DNA of 64,000 nucleotides from Sycobia sp. Sy_11. Taxonomy: Eukaryota; Arthropoda; Insecta; Hymenoptera; Epichrysomallidae. Each line of letters begins with the position of its first letter. The stretch's first letter is position 1. The notes under the pieces were generated by a model, which saw only the letters and a list, made by a program, of their open reading frames with translations, made no database searches and was not told the DNA's origin. The translations under genes and the position numbers were made by a program. Location: assembly GCA_018907035.1 (NCBI GenBank), contig JACCIC010000015.1:1731001-1795000 (forward strand), written 5' to 3'. This document shows positions 1 to 13,492 of this stretch, piece after piece.

Positions 1-870
1 TCATTTTTTCTTTACCGTGAACTAGCTACCCGGACGCGAAAAATACACCCGATACCGACTCGACGGCTACCCGGAGTCCGGTGATTCGGCACAAGTAGGC
101 GCGGATGGTGTCTCCGGGCCCTCGGTTCTTCAGGATTACCCTTTTGCTCGCTGCAGCACGGTCTCGTAGAGTCCCGATGTACAACGTGAGAGAGAGAGAA
201 AAGGATATGGGGAAGAAGCACAGCGACGAATTTACGCGAGGTAAAAGAGAGAAAGAGAAAGAAAGAGATAGAGAACACCACACGCGCACGCACGGCAGCA
301 GCACACGACCACTCACCTCAAGATGCTACAACAGAAAGAGACCGTGTGAGCGGAGCGAACGTGCGCGCACGGGGGGGAGCGGCGCCCGTGACCGCCCGGC
401 CGCCGGCGCGGTGATCGGGGCGCCCCCGCGCGATCGTCGCGCCGCCCGCGGCAGTAGAGGGCCGGGGGAAAAGGAGATTTTCCAGACGAAAATTGCGAGA
501 TTTACCGGGTTGGAAAATCGAGGAAAGCCAGTTTGCCCGAGACAAGTCGATCGCTGGAACAAAATAAAATCAGGCAATTGCAAGTTGCGAGGTGTATTTT
601 TCAATGGTACTTTTCAGCAATGGGTATAGAGGCTGGCGGAAGATGGCGCTTCGATCGTAGATAGAGAAAGAGAGGAACTCAAATTTCGTGACCGAGATGT
701 CGCTGGGCCTGCGCAGATGTTGAATAAGCATGTGTACGTTTTTCACAAACGCGAGCAGAAGCATGTGTGAGTAGGCAAGCAGAACGATGCGTTCGCACTG
801 GTTCGTATATATGATGAAAGATTTGTAGATGTGGCTGTGAGAACTTGAACCTCTCGGTCGGTGTACTGTA
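1..870. other. GC/CpG-rich island, possible promoter or first-exon region
   Basis: The stretch around 350-475 is very rich in CpG and GC, in strong contrast to the AT-rich DNA that follows from about 880. Purine runs (GAGAGA, 190-275) lie beside it. Open frames here are long only because the composition is GC-rich, and none resembles a known protein. A donor-like GGTAAAG is visible on the minus strand near position 15, so a minus-strand first exon running out of the left edge is possible. In insects such islands often mark promoters of neural or developmental genes; that is inference. Confidence 0.3.
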
Positions 871-1960
871 CATATGTTTTATTTGTTTTTATATAATATC
901 ATAAAATCCATATCGGATCTTACCCTCTGTGAGATTATATTTTTAGTTGCATATAGGTTTGTTGCAAAATGAGGAAATCCGGCTTCAGTTCTTTTTTTAA
1001 CGTACGATAAATGAAGAAAATGTCATTTGTTATTCGAATTTGCAACGCATGTGCTTTTGAAAAGTGTTTGTCGAGTTGTTTGTCCTATATATAATAAAAA
1101 ATATAATCAACCGTCTGATTGCCTCCTTTGTTTGCTTACATACGGCGAATGCCGTTTCATAATTGAATCTTTTGCGCAAGTACAATAAATATTGAATCGT
1201 TTTTTATTTATACTTTTATCAGTAAATATTTGGTCAATCTATGTCCAGTACATATAACTAACAACAGGAACCACAGTGTTAAAGAAATCGACTAACGGGA
1301 ATTTCGACAAATAATTCATTTAAGTTTTTTCCAAGATCTATTGAGAATTTCCAAGTAAATTTTATTTAGAACTTTAGAACTTTATATTTAATACAAAAGT
1401 AGTTGAAACTGCAATATAATTTAGATTTTATATACATAAATCTATTGAAGGAATAATCTATGATAAAATGTCTACGATTATAATTTTTTTTTTTTTAATC
1501 AGGATATCAATTAAGGCAAATATTAGGTAAGTACTTGGAATTTAAAAGAAATAATACTTCGTCGAAACTTTCGTCCTTACTTTCTTTCCTTCCCGCATAG
1601 ATGGATGGACAGAGCCGATCAACTTTCATTAGGCTATAAAAATTATGAAGAAAGTTATACGCTTATTAAATGTAGTGCAGACTGGTGTTTATAAGATACC
1701 GTAATAAACTGCATCAATCGCCCCTACCATCGCGAGTCATGCTCATAATTGTTTGAGAAAGGGAAAGTATTAACCGGGAAACTTGTCTGTTCGACGGAGT
1801 CGCCTAAAAATGAGAAAAATACGAAAATTCATCCAGTGAGAGTTTTTAGTCGGGGGACGGATATGTTCGGAAATGCATTTGAAATATTTTATTCGGGTCT
1901 TGAGGGGAAACAATGAAGGATAGGAATGCATTCTTCGCTATCTCTATATCTGCCTCTCTC

Positions 1961-1963
<3 letters not shown>

Positions 1964-2006
<43 letters not shown>
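1964..2006. repeat. (CA)n microsatellite
   Basis: About 21 uninterrupted CA units, preceded by a CT-rich tract. Confidence 0.97.
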
Positions 2007-2008
<2 letters not shown>

Positions 2009-2372
2009 CCGTTTCCCATTTTTATACCGAGGGAATGCCCTCGAGATCGCCGCGATCGGTATTATAACGACTCGCTCTGCTCTTCTTGCCTTCCCCTTCC
2101 CCTTCCCCTCTCCCACCTCTTCTACTTTCTCTATACTGGCATTTTCCTTACTTCCCCTTTTAACTTCAACTTGGGCTTGGCTTTACATAAATTTATGAAG
2201 GCGTGCGAGAACAATGGGTTGTGCGTTCGTCTAAAATGAGGACAATTTTTCATTATTCTATAGTCACAATGAAAATGTTTCAAAAGCTTATTTAAATTTG
2301 CCGCATTTCGTTAAACTTGCACCTTTATTTCGAAATTTGTTAACTTTTCTAAAGTTTTTAACAAAAGATCGG

Positions 2373-2373
<1 letters not shown>

Positions 2374-2403
<30 letters not shown>

Positions 2404-2425
2404 GCGCGTGCGTGCGTGCGTGTGT
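2374..2425. repeat. (GT)n-(GC)n-(GTGC)n compound microsatellite
   Basis: An alternating purine-pyrimidine tract runs from GT repeats into GC repeats and then TGCG repeats. Uninterrupted alternation of this kind has Z-DNA-forming potential. Confidence 0.95.
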
Positions 2426-2656
2426 ATTGAAAAATCGGCACAATTAATTTTCTACCAAGAGCGACAAGAATTTCGCTCGAATCTTATTTAATTACATATT
2501 AAATTAATTATATTGAAATTACATTATAATTTAATATAAATTATTTATATTAAAAATCTACAAATATAAGTACAGATTAAAATTAAAAAGCATCATGAAA
2601 CGAAATTTTACTATTTAATTCTTTATTTTATATATTGAAGTATATACGGACTAACA

Positions 2657-2682
2657 TTATAGTGGTTCGGAACCCACTATAA
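2657..2682. repeat. short near-perfect palindrome
   Basis: TTATAGTGG at 2657 and CCCACTATAA ending at 2682 are reverse complements, with GTTC/GAAC continuing the stem. No gene is nearby and the role is unknown. Confidence 0.7.
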
Positions 2683-3789
2683 ACTGGAGGTAATATAGTA
2701 AGTAATATAGTTTACGCAATAACGTATTTAACAACATAATATTTAAACACCATATCATATTTTGAAGTAAGTTATAATAATTTGATCAAATTCATTATAT
2801 TTATTATCTAGGAAGTGTTTGAGTGTTAGTGAAGTCAAGAAACACTGATCTTTTGTATTAGAATTTGATTATTAATAATCTTTCTTACAAATATAGTATA
2901 TTTTACATTATGTACCCTGAAGGTTCATTTTCAGTGTCGTATATATTTTTAAAAATAATGACATCAATTTTATTATTGTATATGTAAATTAGGTTAGGCA
3001 TGATAATTTTACAATTCCGCATCTTTGAAACTTAATTATAATTGGAACTATTGAAAGTAAGGAACTGATCTTTCTTCGGGTATACTTTTCTGCCTGAAGA
3101 ATTCTATAAGTTAACGGAAGATTAACAATCATAAACCGGCGCATCCGGTGCATAAAATACAAAAATACAAAGAAGATAATATTCTGTTCGAAAATATCCT
3201 GCTCGTTCTGGATAGGTAATTTTCATTAATAAATAAATAAGTCGATAGCGAACAACTATAGTAATAATAATCTAACTAAAAATTCTCTACTGAATAATTT
3301 TAAGTTGGATTGAACGCATTCTATTTCGCTTGAATTTTACGAGCTCCAATGAATAATACACGTATCGGTATAGATGAGAAATTTTTGCAGGCTTGGATCA
3401 AAATTTAACGAGGCCCGGCGCTATATATCTATAAGTTGAGGACCCCATTGAGAAAATCATTTTTCTGTTACATATTTTTATATTATATCTATTATATGTA
3501 AATACAAAAAAAGTAAAAACATAGTTGAAACATTGTTATAAATTTTTTTAAAAATAATATTTTAACTATATTTTTACTTTTCTTAAATTATTTAAAATTT
3601 ATTTTACGATAATATAGAATTGTAAATAGTAACTAATAATGAAATTAATTTCTAAATGGAATATCTTTCCGATTTGTAATTTCCGAAAATTATCCAAAAT
3701 GTTCATTAAAATATATACATAAGTGTTTGGAAAAACAGCAGTGCAATGAGGTCCACAATAGAGTTTATATAGAGAAACACAGGGAAGTA

Positions 3790-3840
3790 CAGAAATGTAT
3801 GTATCTTAGTAGAAATGTATGTATCTCAGAAATGTATGTA
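3790..3840. repeat. tandem repeat, about 17-20 bp unit
   Basis: Three successive copies of AGAAATGTATGTATCT-like units start near 3791, 3811 and 3828; the last is truncated. Confidence 0.85.
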
Positions 3841-6800
3841 GCCAGGAGTAATAAGACGCTCACTATACCCTAATATTATTACGGATAAACAAAACAATCT
3901 GTATTCCATCGGTTTTTTCTAAATTTAATCGACAATTATTTTTGGAAGAGCGTGTAATCTTTGTAGTGATTAAAAATAGTAAATATATACACATCTATAT
4001 TGGACAGCTAAATGTCCAATAAAAAAATTTAATGATGGATTGGGAGATGAAAAATGTATGGATAAATGCAGAGCTCAGTTGAACTGAAGAAGGCAATGTT
4101 GAACTCGGTTGAACTGTATTTTATTTATATTAAAACATTATTAAATTACGATTTACTGACGTACAAATAGCAAATCCTTAAAATAGATCATTTTCACAAA
4201 GTGGTTGCTCTGATTCTTATTCGGATTCAAACAATTTCGATCTTCAATATAAATTATAAATGTATTGATTATTCTATAAATCTGAATCGGTAAAAACAAC
4301 TGGAATCTAGTATATATTAAATCATTTACGAAATTTATCCAGGTTATATACTAATTTATCCGCAATAATACATAAACATCTATTATCTCATAGAGATACT
4401 ATTTTGGATCAATGATTGTATTTATATCGGATTCTAGTACTGAATAATATATAGTTTGAATCATATGGAACATATGCGGAACAGAAACTTATTAAAATAG
4501 AATTAAAAATAAATATGAAACTTATAATTTTTCACAGAACTACATTATATATTCATGTATAGTTGGCTTCGAAACCTATAATTCAATCAATCTGATTTTA
4601 AAATAAAAAAATCGAATATTAATAGAATACGTATTATTTAGTGATGTATTTCATGTAAGAGCCCGACATTGCATTTCCAACGCTTCAATTGTTTTTTAAC
4701 TGCCACATTATTTACACGATGCCTGATAAATTGATATCGTCATCAATATATATCAATATATCAATAATGGTAAACAATATTTTGAATTTTAAATGACCGT
4801 GTTCGAAAGGAATATTTGTGGATTCACTATTTAAAGCTTTAAGCAATTTATTATTACAATGGATATTTTTACATTAATTTATATATGTATAATATCCGTA
4901 AAACATTTTATCATTATTTTTTAATTGTCATCAAAATCCTACTTATTTTCAGCTTATATCCATAACTGATAATGCACGTGTACATAATAATTAATAAATA
5001 TATACTACTAAATGTAGATATGGTTACATAGCTTTTACAACATAATATCAATATCACATCATAAGAAAGCCTAACTTTCAACTATAAGTGTAAAATATCA
5101 ACGCTTTTTCAAATATTCATGAATTTAGCAAATGTTCATTACATCCTATTTCATAAGATTATTTATCTTCAGTCTGTCAATTCAATAATACGCAGTGTCG
5201 TTTAAATTACAAAAAAATTGCACATTTAAAATCAATTTGAATATATTGTATATATGGTTTCATAAAAAGTAGTATCGCCTATGATATTTAAAGCGATGAT
5301 TAAAAATATTTTTGAAGTAACGATAAATAAAAAGAATTATATGTATAATGATCAAATAAAAATTTATCGTATAGTATTAAGGGACAAATTAAGAATATGA
5401 TTGCTCGTTTGAAGGTTTTCTTTTTTTTTTTAATCAGTTTAGTTTTTCCCCACTGGAAAAAATTATAGTCTTCTGATAAGGCGAAACGCGGCCGTTTAGT
5501 ATCACGTCGAAATTTCGAGACGGTCTACAACTCACTTCCCGCTTGAGAAACTTAAAATCTATATGGTATTTGCATAAAAAAGAACAATTTATTTTCTAGT
5601 TTAGATACGTAGCACATATAAAAATGTGTCGCAAATTTATTAATCATATTGATATTAATTACTTACTGTATTTTCTGTCATTTTCTTATTTATCCAGTTG
5701 AGAAAATTAAGAGCTCGTTCAACGCTACCGTCGAGAACGAATCGATGCGAATTGCTTCTTCTTTTCCAAAACCACCACAAAGCGAATTACTGGAACACCT
5801 GAATTACTACTGAATACCTGAACTATGCATTTGTAATTATGGGTAATGCCCTCAAGATCTATATACTCATTCTTTTACAAACTAATTTTTTCAATTATAT
5901 GTAATCCAATGTAAAGGGTCCTTGAGCATGACAAAAATAAGAAGCAATTCTGTAGACGATCATAATTGAATTAAAAAAATAACTATTACGTTTATATTAA
6001 TTATGTTGAAGTGTAGCAACAACGCACATATACAAGCACGCACGTACACAGTTTCACAGTTTCTACCTGCGCGGAAAGGAAAGTTTATGATTTTCGCGAA
6101 GGTCCTAATTTCACTTTTATTGCCTTTCCCTTTCCGCCCAATAAGTCCAGAAGAATGCATCTAACCGTCAGTCCGCAAGTAGTCGGTACGAAGGACAGTC
6201 GCATAGACGTATTTTCCCAACGATAAAATATAGTTGCTTATATTTAGTTAGATTCCGTGTTTTTTCAACAAAGATAATATAAAATTACTCCGCTACGTGT
6301 TACTTTTCTATGTTTTTGTTAGCTTTTGATTTTTAGTATTATTAACAAAGTTTTATCCCATGATACATACGTTTATTTCGAACCCATAACAACAAATTAT
6401 ATTGTATCATATAATAACAAAAATTTTCTCAGTCAAATGCAACAAATTTCTAAATAACTAGTACTTTTTTTAAAGTAATAAACAAATGAAATTTCAATCT
6501 ATAATATTTACTATAAAGTCGAATGAAATATTTTTTCTGATTAATACAATAAAATAATCTTTTGATTAACCTATGCGGCGTGGAAAATTCTATTTAAATC
6601 AACGGGATGAATCATCGATTTCAGCAAAATTTACATGGCTCGATTTATGAATCAAATCTTAAAGAATCCTGAACCGGTGAGATACGTTTCCAATCTCGAA
6701 AACGGCTGTTTCAATCTACCAGGATCCCATTCGAACTATCTAAGCCTTCCTCTCCAGGTGATACGAAACGGGAGCAACGTCTCTTTTTAGCTTTGACGAT

Positions 6801-8449
6801 TTTGGTCAGGCCATGCTGATTAATGATTCAAATTGAAGTATAGCATTCTATAAGTATTAATGCGATATAGGATTTAGAAGTTGTGAGAGGTCATTCTAGC
6901 AGTAGTGTTTTCTACTTCACTGAATTTGAAACAATCCCACGAACTAGATATAATAACCTTTTCTTAGTTATACAATGTTTTACGAAAAGATTTAAACAAT
7001 TTATTTACTTGTACTTATTAAATTACCAACGGACTTGAAGAATCCTTTTAATTTTTATTGATATCACATTTGTTCTCCCATAATATAGGTACAGTTTAGG
7101 TTGACAGTTTCAATATAATATAAGCTACTAACGGCCGCGGCAAAGAGCAGTGTGAGAACAGGACCAGAAAAATGACAGCCATGAGTAGGCGCAACTTACG
7201 TAGAATTTATTACTTACTATAGTAAAATATTATTGCTTACCTTAGTAAAATATCGAAGTTCTTTAACAATTTGTTTTTTGTAATTTTCTTCACATCGTCA
7301 AAAGAGTATTGCTAAGGGAGACTAATGTCAAGAATTTTACTTTTTTTGTAACTGCTGTAAGAAATTTTATACTTTTTATATAACTGTTGATACTAATTTT
7401 TCATTTTATTCCTGAACATGATGAAGCTGCTAAAATTCCAAGATTCAATTTATTTTAGAATTTTGAACTAGCGAATAATCATATAAAGAGCAGATCAATA
7501 TATGATATAAATTAAATGCGATAAGAAAATAATCATTTATCGCAGATATGATAGTAAATGGTTCTAAACAAAATACGTCTATTACAATTATTAAGATGAA
7601 AAATAAATCTACTTAAAAAGATTATTTTTATTTAATTCCTTTTTTTATTACAGTATCTGTTTAATAAAAATGGAATACATTTAAACGAATATTTTAAGCA
7701 TAAATATCTAATTTTTAATTAAATATCAATTCTCTTCATTTGAGCTCTGTATTATTTGTATACCCATAGAATCCATTTTTGTTTACATTCAATGGTACTC
7801 TTGTACACGCAGTAGTGGACTTTTTTTGCCAACAGAATACATTTAATTTATTACTTGATCGAGTACTTTTGTGAAAAATCTAATAAAAACAAATCCTACT
7901 TTTTTAAATTAAATTTTATATACAATAATTATACAATTTATATACATATTGCACAATTTTTAATACTAGTTCTACATTAATAATTCTTATGTTTTTTCAG
8001 AACTTACGACCTATATTTCTTATTTCTGTATATATTTACAATCTATCGTTTTTTAAAAAACTTGCTTAGCTTATTCAAATGTTATTGTTAAACGTATCGA
8101 AAGATAGAATTCTTTTGTTATTATTAAAATAGCTCCTAATATTTTAAAATTCTTGTTCACATTTATAAATAAAATTCATATTTCTAGGTTGCAGTTTTCA
8201 TAATATTTTCCAGTCAATTTCACAGTAATCTACTCTGACTTTCTGGCACGTTTTATTTTAACTTTATAGAAATCTTGATAATTTTCGTTACATCGTTGAA
8301 TGACGTAATGAGATTTGAACAATATTAATGTATGTTTTCATCTTGGTGTACACAATATGTACATCAGAAGGGCTTTTCCCTTTGTTTGCAATTTGCATCT
8401 CGGGACTGGCGTGTAAACAAAATGTATAAACAAAATCAGCTGTAAAAAT

Positions 8450-8452
<3 letters not shown>

Positions 8453-8501
<49 letters not shown>
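8453..8501. repeat. (TA)n microsatellite
   Basis: About 24 uninterrupted TA units. Confidence 0.97.
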
Positions 8502-8503
<2 letters not shown>

Positions 8504-9127
8504 TATAGATATTGTATTGGAATATAACCGGATATGTCATTTTGAATAATGCCTATCGCTCTGGTGGTAAGAAATAATAATAAAAGAATAAATGCGCATA
8601 ACCTGAAGTTTGCTTGCAACGTATTTTATTCATTGACAGAAAAAAAATTATAATAAACCAATGATATTATAAAAATATAGAATGCAAGATTACAAACATG
8701 CAATCGACTTTTCTTAAAATAAAAAGATCCATTCCTGGCCTGTAAACGACATTTAAATGGTTTACAATTTTTGAATCATAATATAAATAATTATAAAACT
8801 CGAGACGTTTCCTATGTCATATATTGCTGCTCTATTTCCCCCTTGAATTTCCACTTAGTAACATTTTTTAGAGAATTATGCCGAATAATGCAGTTTCGTA
8901 CATCCAGATGTCCAGAATAGCCAGAATACGTTCAGTCCTCTACGCCTCATTATCAGAAAACGTTACCCATAGCTTTCAGATTTTTCGCACTCAGTGCCGT
9001 GCGCGATCCAACTTCCGCCGACGACACATCGCGCGAAAAGCACAAAAACAACAACAGGCGTCTGTAGTGCGCTTCGTCGCTTCCCATTATATTATAAAAA
9101 TGCGAGTTAAAAGAGACAAAAGGCGCT

Positions 9128-9133
<6 letters not shown>

Positions 9134-9158
<25 letters not shown>
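9134..9158. repeat. (TG)n microsatellite
   Basis: Twelve TG units, followed by GCGTGCGTGCGTACGTACA-like sequence. Confidence 0.95.
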
Positions 9159-10079
9159 AGGAAGCATTTCTGTCATCTATGGAACGCGCGTGCGTGCGTA
9201 CGTACATTCGCCCGAGCGTTTATGCGTGCGTAAGAATTATCGTGGCCCGACAGGAGTGTATTAAGCATTTTAAAGACCCAGTTACATACGGTATGCTATA
9301 AATCAATATGCAACTTATTTTTCGTCAACTATAATTGAAAATTGGTACATTGAACAATCAGTGTCATTCTGCTTTACACTCTCCAGTTACGAAATCGATT
9401 TATCAAATGAAGAACGTTTATTGATCGACACAAATGATATCCTTACTGTTGGATTTTTATATAATAGCATATATCATGTATAGTTTTAATTTATTTATTA
9501 CACTTATTTCATTAGTTGTTGGCTATACATATACGTATCTCTTTTGTTATTTCATTTTTTTCCTTTTTTTTTCTTCTTTTTAATGAATCCACCTTGAAGA
9601 GAAATAATTTGTTTATCTTATCTTTATCTTCAGCGATAGCAACTGTTTCATATAAAGCAAGATATACGACGTTCTCTGTTAAATACAAATTTAGGTACAA
9701 ATACATTAACATGGATTTATGTCAAAGTATATAAATACAATACAGGTTTATACGAATGGTTTACTTTTCAACAGTTATATTATTCGTCAAAAAAGTATAT
9801 GTACAACAGTTTATAGTACTGTTTAGAATTCTTTTTTAAATTATACTTTCAAATAAACGTTGTTTATGACATATAGATAACATAATATACATAATATAGA
9901 AAAATATAACATATAATATAAATGTTGTTTATAAAATATTGTTTATAACATTCTTTTATCTATATAAAATATACCAATAGAACATTCTTAAGTAATAATT
10001 TACTTATTAATGGACTGTTACTCCATGTGGCAAATGAAAATAATATAGCATCAAATTTACCTACCAACAATTTAACTTC

Positions 10080-10083
<4 letters not shown>

Positions 10084-10134
<51 letters not shown>
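10084..10134. repeat. (TA)n microsatellite
   Basis: About 25 uninterrupted TA units. Confidence 0.97.
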
Positions 10135-10136
<2 letters not shown>

Positions 10137-10408
10137 TTTTCTGACTGGTATAATGATGAGTTTAGCAACTATTTACAAGCTAAATTATGATCAACCTGAT
10201 TTGATTGGCTTTTTAAATAAATTAAATTTTATCCATAAGCGAAAATATTATTATTTGTTCATCCTATATCATCAATGATAATATCGACCTATTATTAATG
10301 ATAAATGTAAATAACATTATTGTGATATCGTTACTTACTGTATGTCGATTCAGACGAGCTATTAACTATAAATCCATACTAAAGGATGAATTTTAACAGT
10401 ATAAATAG

Positions 10409-10740
10409 TTAATAAATATTTATATTGGCCTTACAGTCCAATTAAATACATTAAAACTAATACATAACAAAATCAATATATATTTATATCAATACTAATA
10501 CATATCAATATATAATTAATTGAAAATTCTAATGACAGTCAGACTGTCCATGTTTAAAATCACCCCGTAGACTAATCTGAAATAAAAACATATTAGCTGA
10601 AAAAATTCTTTATTAGTAAAGTGCAATCTGACTGTCCCCATCATCTTTACCTTTAATGAAAGATCTGCTCTAGTTGTCCAACGTTTCGAGCTCGCTAAGG
10701 CTCCTCATCAGGGACTAAACCGGACTAAATTGAATTGAAT
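10409..10740 (+). mobile_element. long-inverted-repeat element family, copy 1 (one arm)
   Basis: This copy starts with TTAATAAATATTTATATTGG and shares an ordered set of blocks with copies at 22669 and 56419: the terminal AATAAATAT...CTTACAG, then GACAGTCAGACTGT, then ATCACCCCGTAGA...AATCTGAAA, then CTGACTGTCC. Only one arm is seen here. The inner part carries a hammerhead-type motif on the minus strand. No coding sequence is present, so it is a non-autonomous element; the right end at about 10740 is approximate. Confidence 0.7.
10676..10715 (-). ncRNA. hammerhead-ribozyme-like motif (type I, very short helix III)
   Basis: Read on the minus strand from 10715 to 10676, the order is GTCC, the core CTGATGA (10711-10705), a 17-nt helix-II segment that can pair GAGC with GCTC (10703-10688), the core GAAA (10687-10684), C, then GTT and GGAC. 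The GTCC before the core and the GGAC after GTT are exact complements and would form helix I. GAAAC-GTU supplies the A-U and C-G pairs next to a possible cleavage site between 10680 and 10679. One extra G sits between CTGATGA and helix II. Hammerheads with tiny helix III are known from Penelope-like retroelements, where they act best as dimers. Self-cleavage here is inferred, not shown. Confidence 0.6.
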
Positions 10741-11793
10741 TTAATTAAACTCATTACTTAAATCACAATTAAAGTAGGCTAAATTGTTTCTATTTGTTAT
10801 AAAAAAATAATAAAAAGTTTATTATATAATATAATAGTTCTTCCGATTTTCTAAAATAAATTCAAAATATAAAATCATGGTCTGGTTTGTTTCGGAACAG
10901 TAATGATCGACACATCTTCATCAGAGATATAGAATGAAGAAAAACTCTCTAATATCGGACTGAAGCATAATAATGCAAATAAAGCCTTTCATAAACGGTT
11001 CATTGAGATAATACATTTTTATTATACGGGCACACAAATATTTGCAACAAATGCCCTGCCGGTCAAAATGAAAACTATAAGGACTGCGACACTTTCGAAT
11101 TCGATGCGCATAGATAACGGTGTACCTTTATATCTCCAAAAAAAGAACTTTTAAAAAAGTAAAACAGTTAATCGAGTTTGATGTTTTCTTAGCATAGTAA
11201 GAATTTTAAATAGATCTTGATTATTTCTAAACTTATTTCAGCCCTTTTTTTCATTTATATTTATAAAAAATTGTGCATATCACTGTCGGATTCTGTAAAA
11301 AATGTGAAATATTATTATACCAGCCCTAACCAGCTTCGTGGTTTACATTTTACATTTGGTATGCTCAATCTAATTTCATCAAATTCTTTTATTGATTTCT
11401 GAAAAATTGTTTGAGACATTATTTGAAAAATTGTCGATAGAGAAGTGATAAATAATTTTTTTCATTGATTAAAAATTCGAAATCCTAATATAGGAGTAAA
11501 TAGTGTATCAGCGGCACCATGGTGGCGGTTCTCAAACTCGCCTTCGTGGCGCTACCGCACCATTTGATACTATGCAGTGAAATATTTAGAGTATATATAA
11601 ATCGTATATAAGAGACTTCTTTATCTTAAACAGATTTGTCAAATACAGTATTTTAAATATTCAAATGAATATATGTTTCATGAAGAAAATTATTTATCAT
11701 TGCATATGCTAGCTTTTGAATATATATTATAAGTTAATAGTTTATTGCCATCGTATGAGAGATTGCATAACTTACGATATAATTTTTTTATAA

Positions 11794-11796
<3 letters not shown>

Positions 11797-11842
<46 letters not shown>
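11797..11842. repeat. (TA)n microsatellite
   Basis: About 23 uninterrupted TA units. Confidence 0.97.
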
Positions 11843-11845
<3 letters not shown>

Positions 11846-13324
11846 GCCAGAATGTATTCCAGAATCATACAAAGCGAGTCTGAGAGACCACCAGGACCGA
11901 CGCGGGGACTATCGAGTCGTGTTCGACATATGTAACGCAATACTTTTCCCACTTGGTCGAAAGTCATAATAAACGTACAGCGAAATTTTGTTAGCTTCTA
12001 TTTCTCGTTTCCATAAATTTTATCAATAAAATATTAGACTCTATCCTGATGCACAGGCACAAAAAAAATATGTACTGCATTATTGTAACTAAGATTTATA
12101 TTTGATTTTATCAAAGTAGTTTTCCAATTAGAATTGGTTAAACATTTATATATATATATATTCACAAACAAATATTTAAATATTTTCAAGATCAAATAAT
12201 TATTAACCAGAAACAGCAAAATGTTTAAAAATTGTGTAAATATTTATTACTTTTAAATAAATACATAGTATTGTTGATCTTTCATATACAGAGTAAATAG
12301 CATTTTAGACTTTTATATAACCTATTTATTAGATTTTTGAGAATTGCTTTTTGATTTTTAATGAACTATAGGAGATCTTTATGTTAGAAAATTATGATTT
12401 GAGAATAAATCAATCATTCATAAGATAAAATATAAGAATTAAATATAAATTTTTGGAAAGATTTAGTCAAGGTCAATACACTTTTTTTCTAAAGACATTC
12501 TATTTTTAGAGAAAATTCGATTCAAACATAACGATTTATGCCGACAAATGAAATTATTCCAGTTGAAATTTATTTTCTCAAATTATATTCGATACTAAAA
12601 TGTCTCATCTTGTCTCGATATCATTTAATAAAAAATAAATATAATATATGATAAAATATATTTTTTCTGGCTGTTCTCGAGGGATATTTTTCGTTTTTTA
12701 AGGCTGTCTATAGAAAAATGCAATCTTCGATGTCGACGCTGTTCAAACACCTCGGGGGATTAATTTTTTTTAACTGCAAGCAGCATTTATCTTAAAAGTT
12801 GCGAAAAGCACGGAGCCGGAATTTTGCTGAAAATGAATACACTTTTGTTTTTTATGACAAAAACTATTACAATGATTGTTCGCGAAAAATATTCCAAAAC
12901 ATATTTGAAACGAACATTGATTGTATATATACTTGAAATACTTTTTTTTATCCTCTAGATTGTGTTATCCACATGCAGTTTTCGTTGATCAATTGCATAT
13001 GAGTAGTATAATTGAAGAAATGCTGGGATTTTTTAGAAATAATTAAAGATGAAACAAAACCAAAAATTAGACTGAATTACTTTTAATAATCAATAATAAA
13101 AATGTACATAGGATATTAAACTTAGCAAAGACCAGGAAGGAATATCTGTCGCGCGCTCTTTCAGCGTTGTTTTATAGACGCAGCGTACGCGCGGCGGCGT
13201 GGCGCTCTTTCGCGTCTCAGTTCCAAGGGATAACCCCCACTCGCACCAATCGCAGCCCAAACTCAATCAAACTTATCAACATAAGTCTGTAAAAAAGGCA
13301 TCTTTTAAGGAAAATATCAGAATT

Positions 13325-13492
13325 GCCCGTCACAGCACGGATCTCTGCTTTTAGGAAGCATAACTCTTTATCTCTTTTGAAAACCTCAACATTTTCCCCA
13401 ACAGCAAGTATTCGAATACCTTATTTGTATCACCGTATATAAGCCATTTGAAGGTAAAATGTTCGGCTTTTCCCGTCACGGCACGGATCAAG
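13325..13492 (+). repeat. direct repeat pair
   Basis: CCCGTCACAGCACGGATC near 13325 and CCCGTCACGGCACGGATC near 13473 differ at one base and are about 147 bp apart. They lie beside an unusually GC-rich patch (13140-13250). This may be the internal repeat of an unrecognised element. Confidence 0.6.

Larger units (their letters stand above)
871..10408. other. gene-free AT-rich spacer
   Basis: No open frame in this stretch shows coding composition, a recognisable domain or a splice pair that extends it. It holds the microsatellites, the small palindrome and the short tandem repeat listed separately, plus slightly more GC-rich patches near 6660-6790, 7130-7200 and 8990-9260 that I cannot assign. 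Confidence 0.5.

Noticed and set aside
105..629. 174-codon plus-strand frame in the left GC-rich island
   Set aside because: Arg/Glu/Lys/Gly-rich output of purine runs and CpG island; no domain, no start context, other frames equally open.
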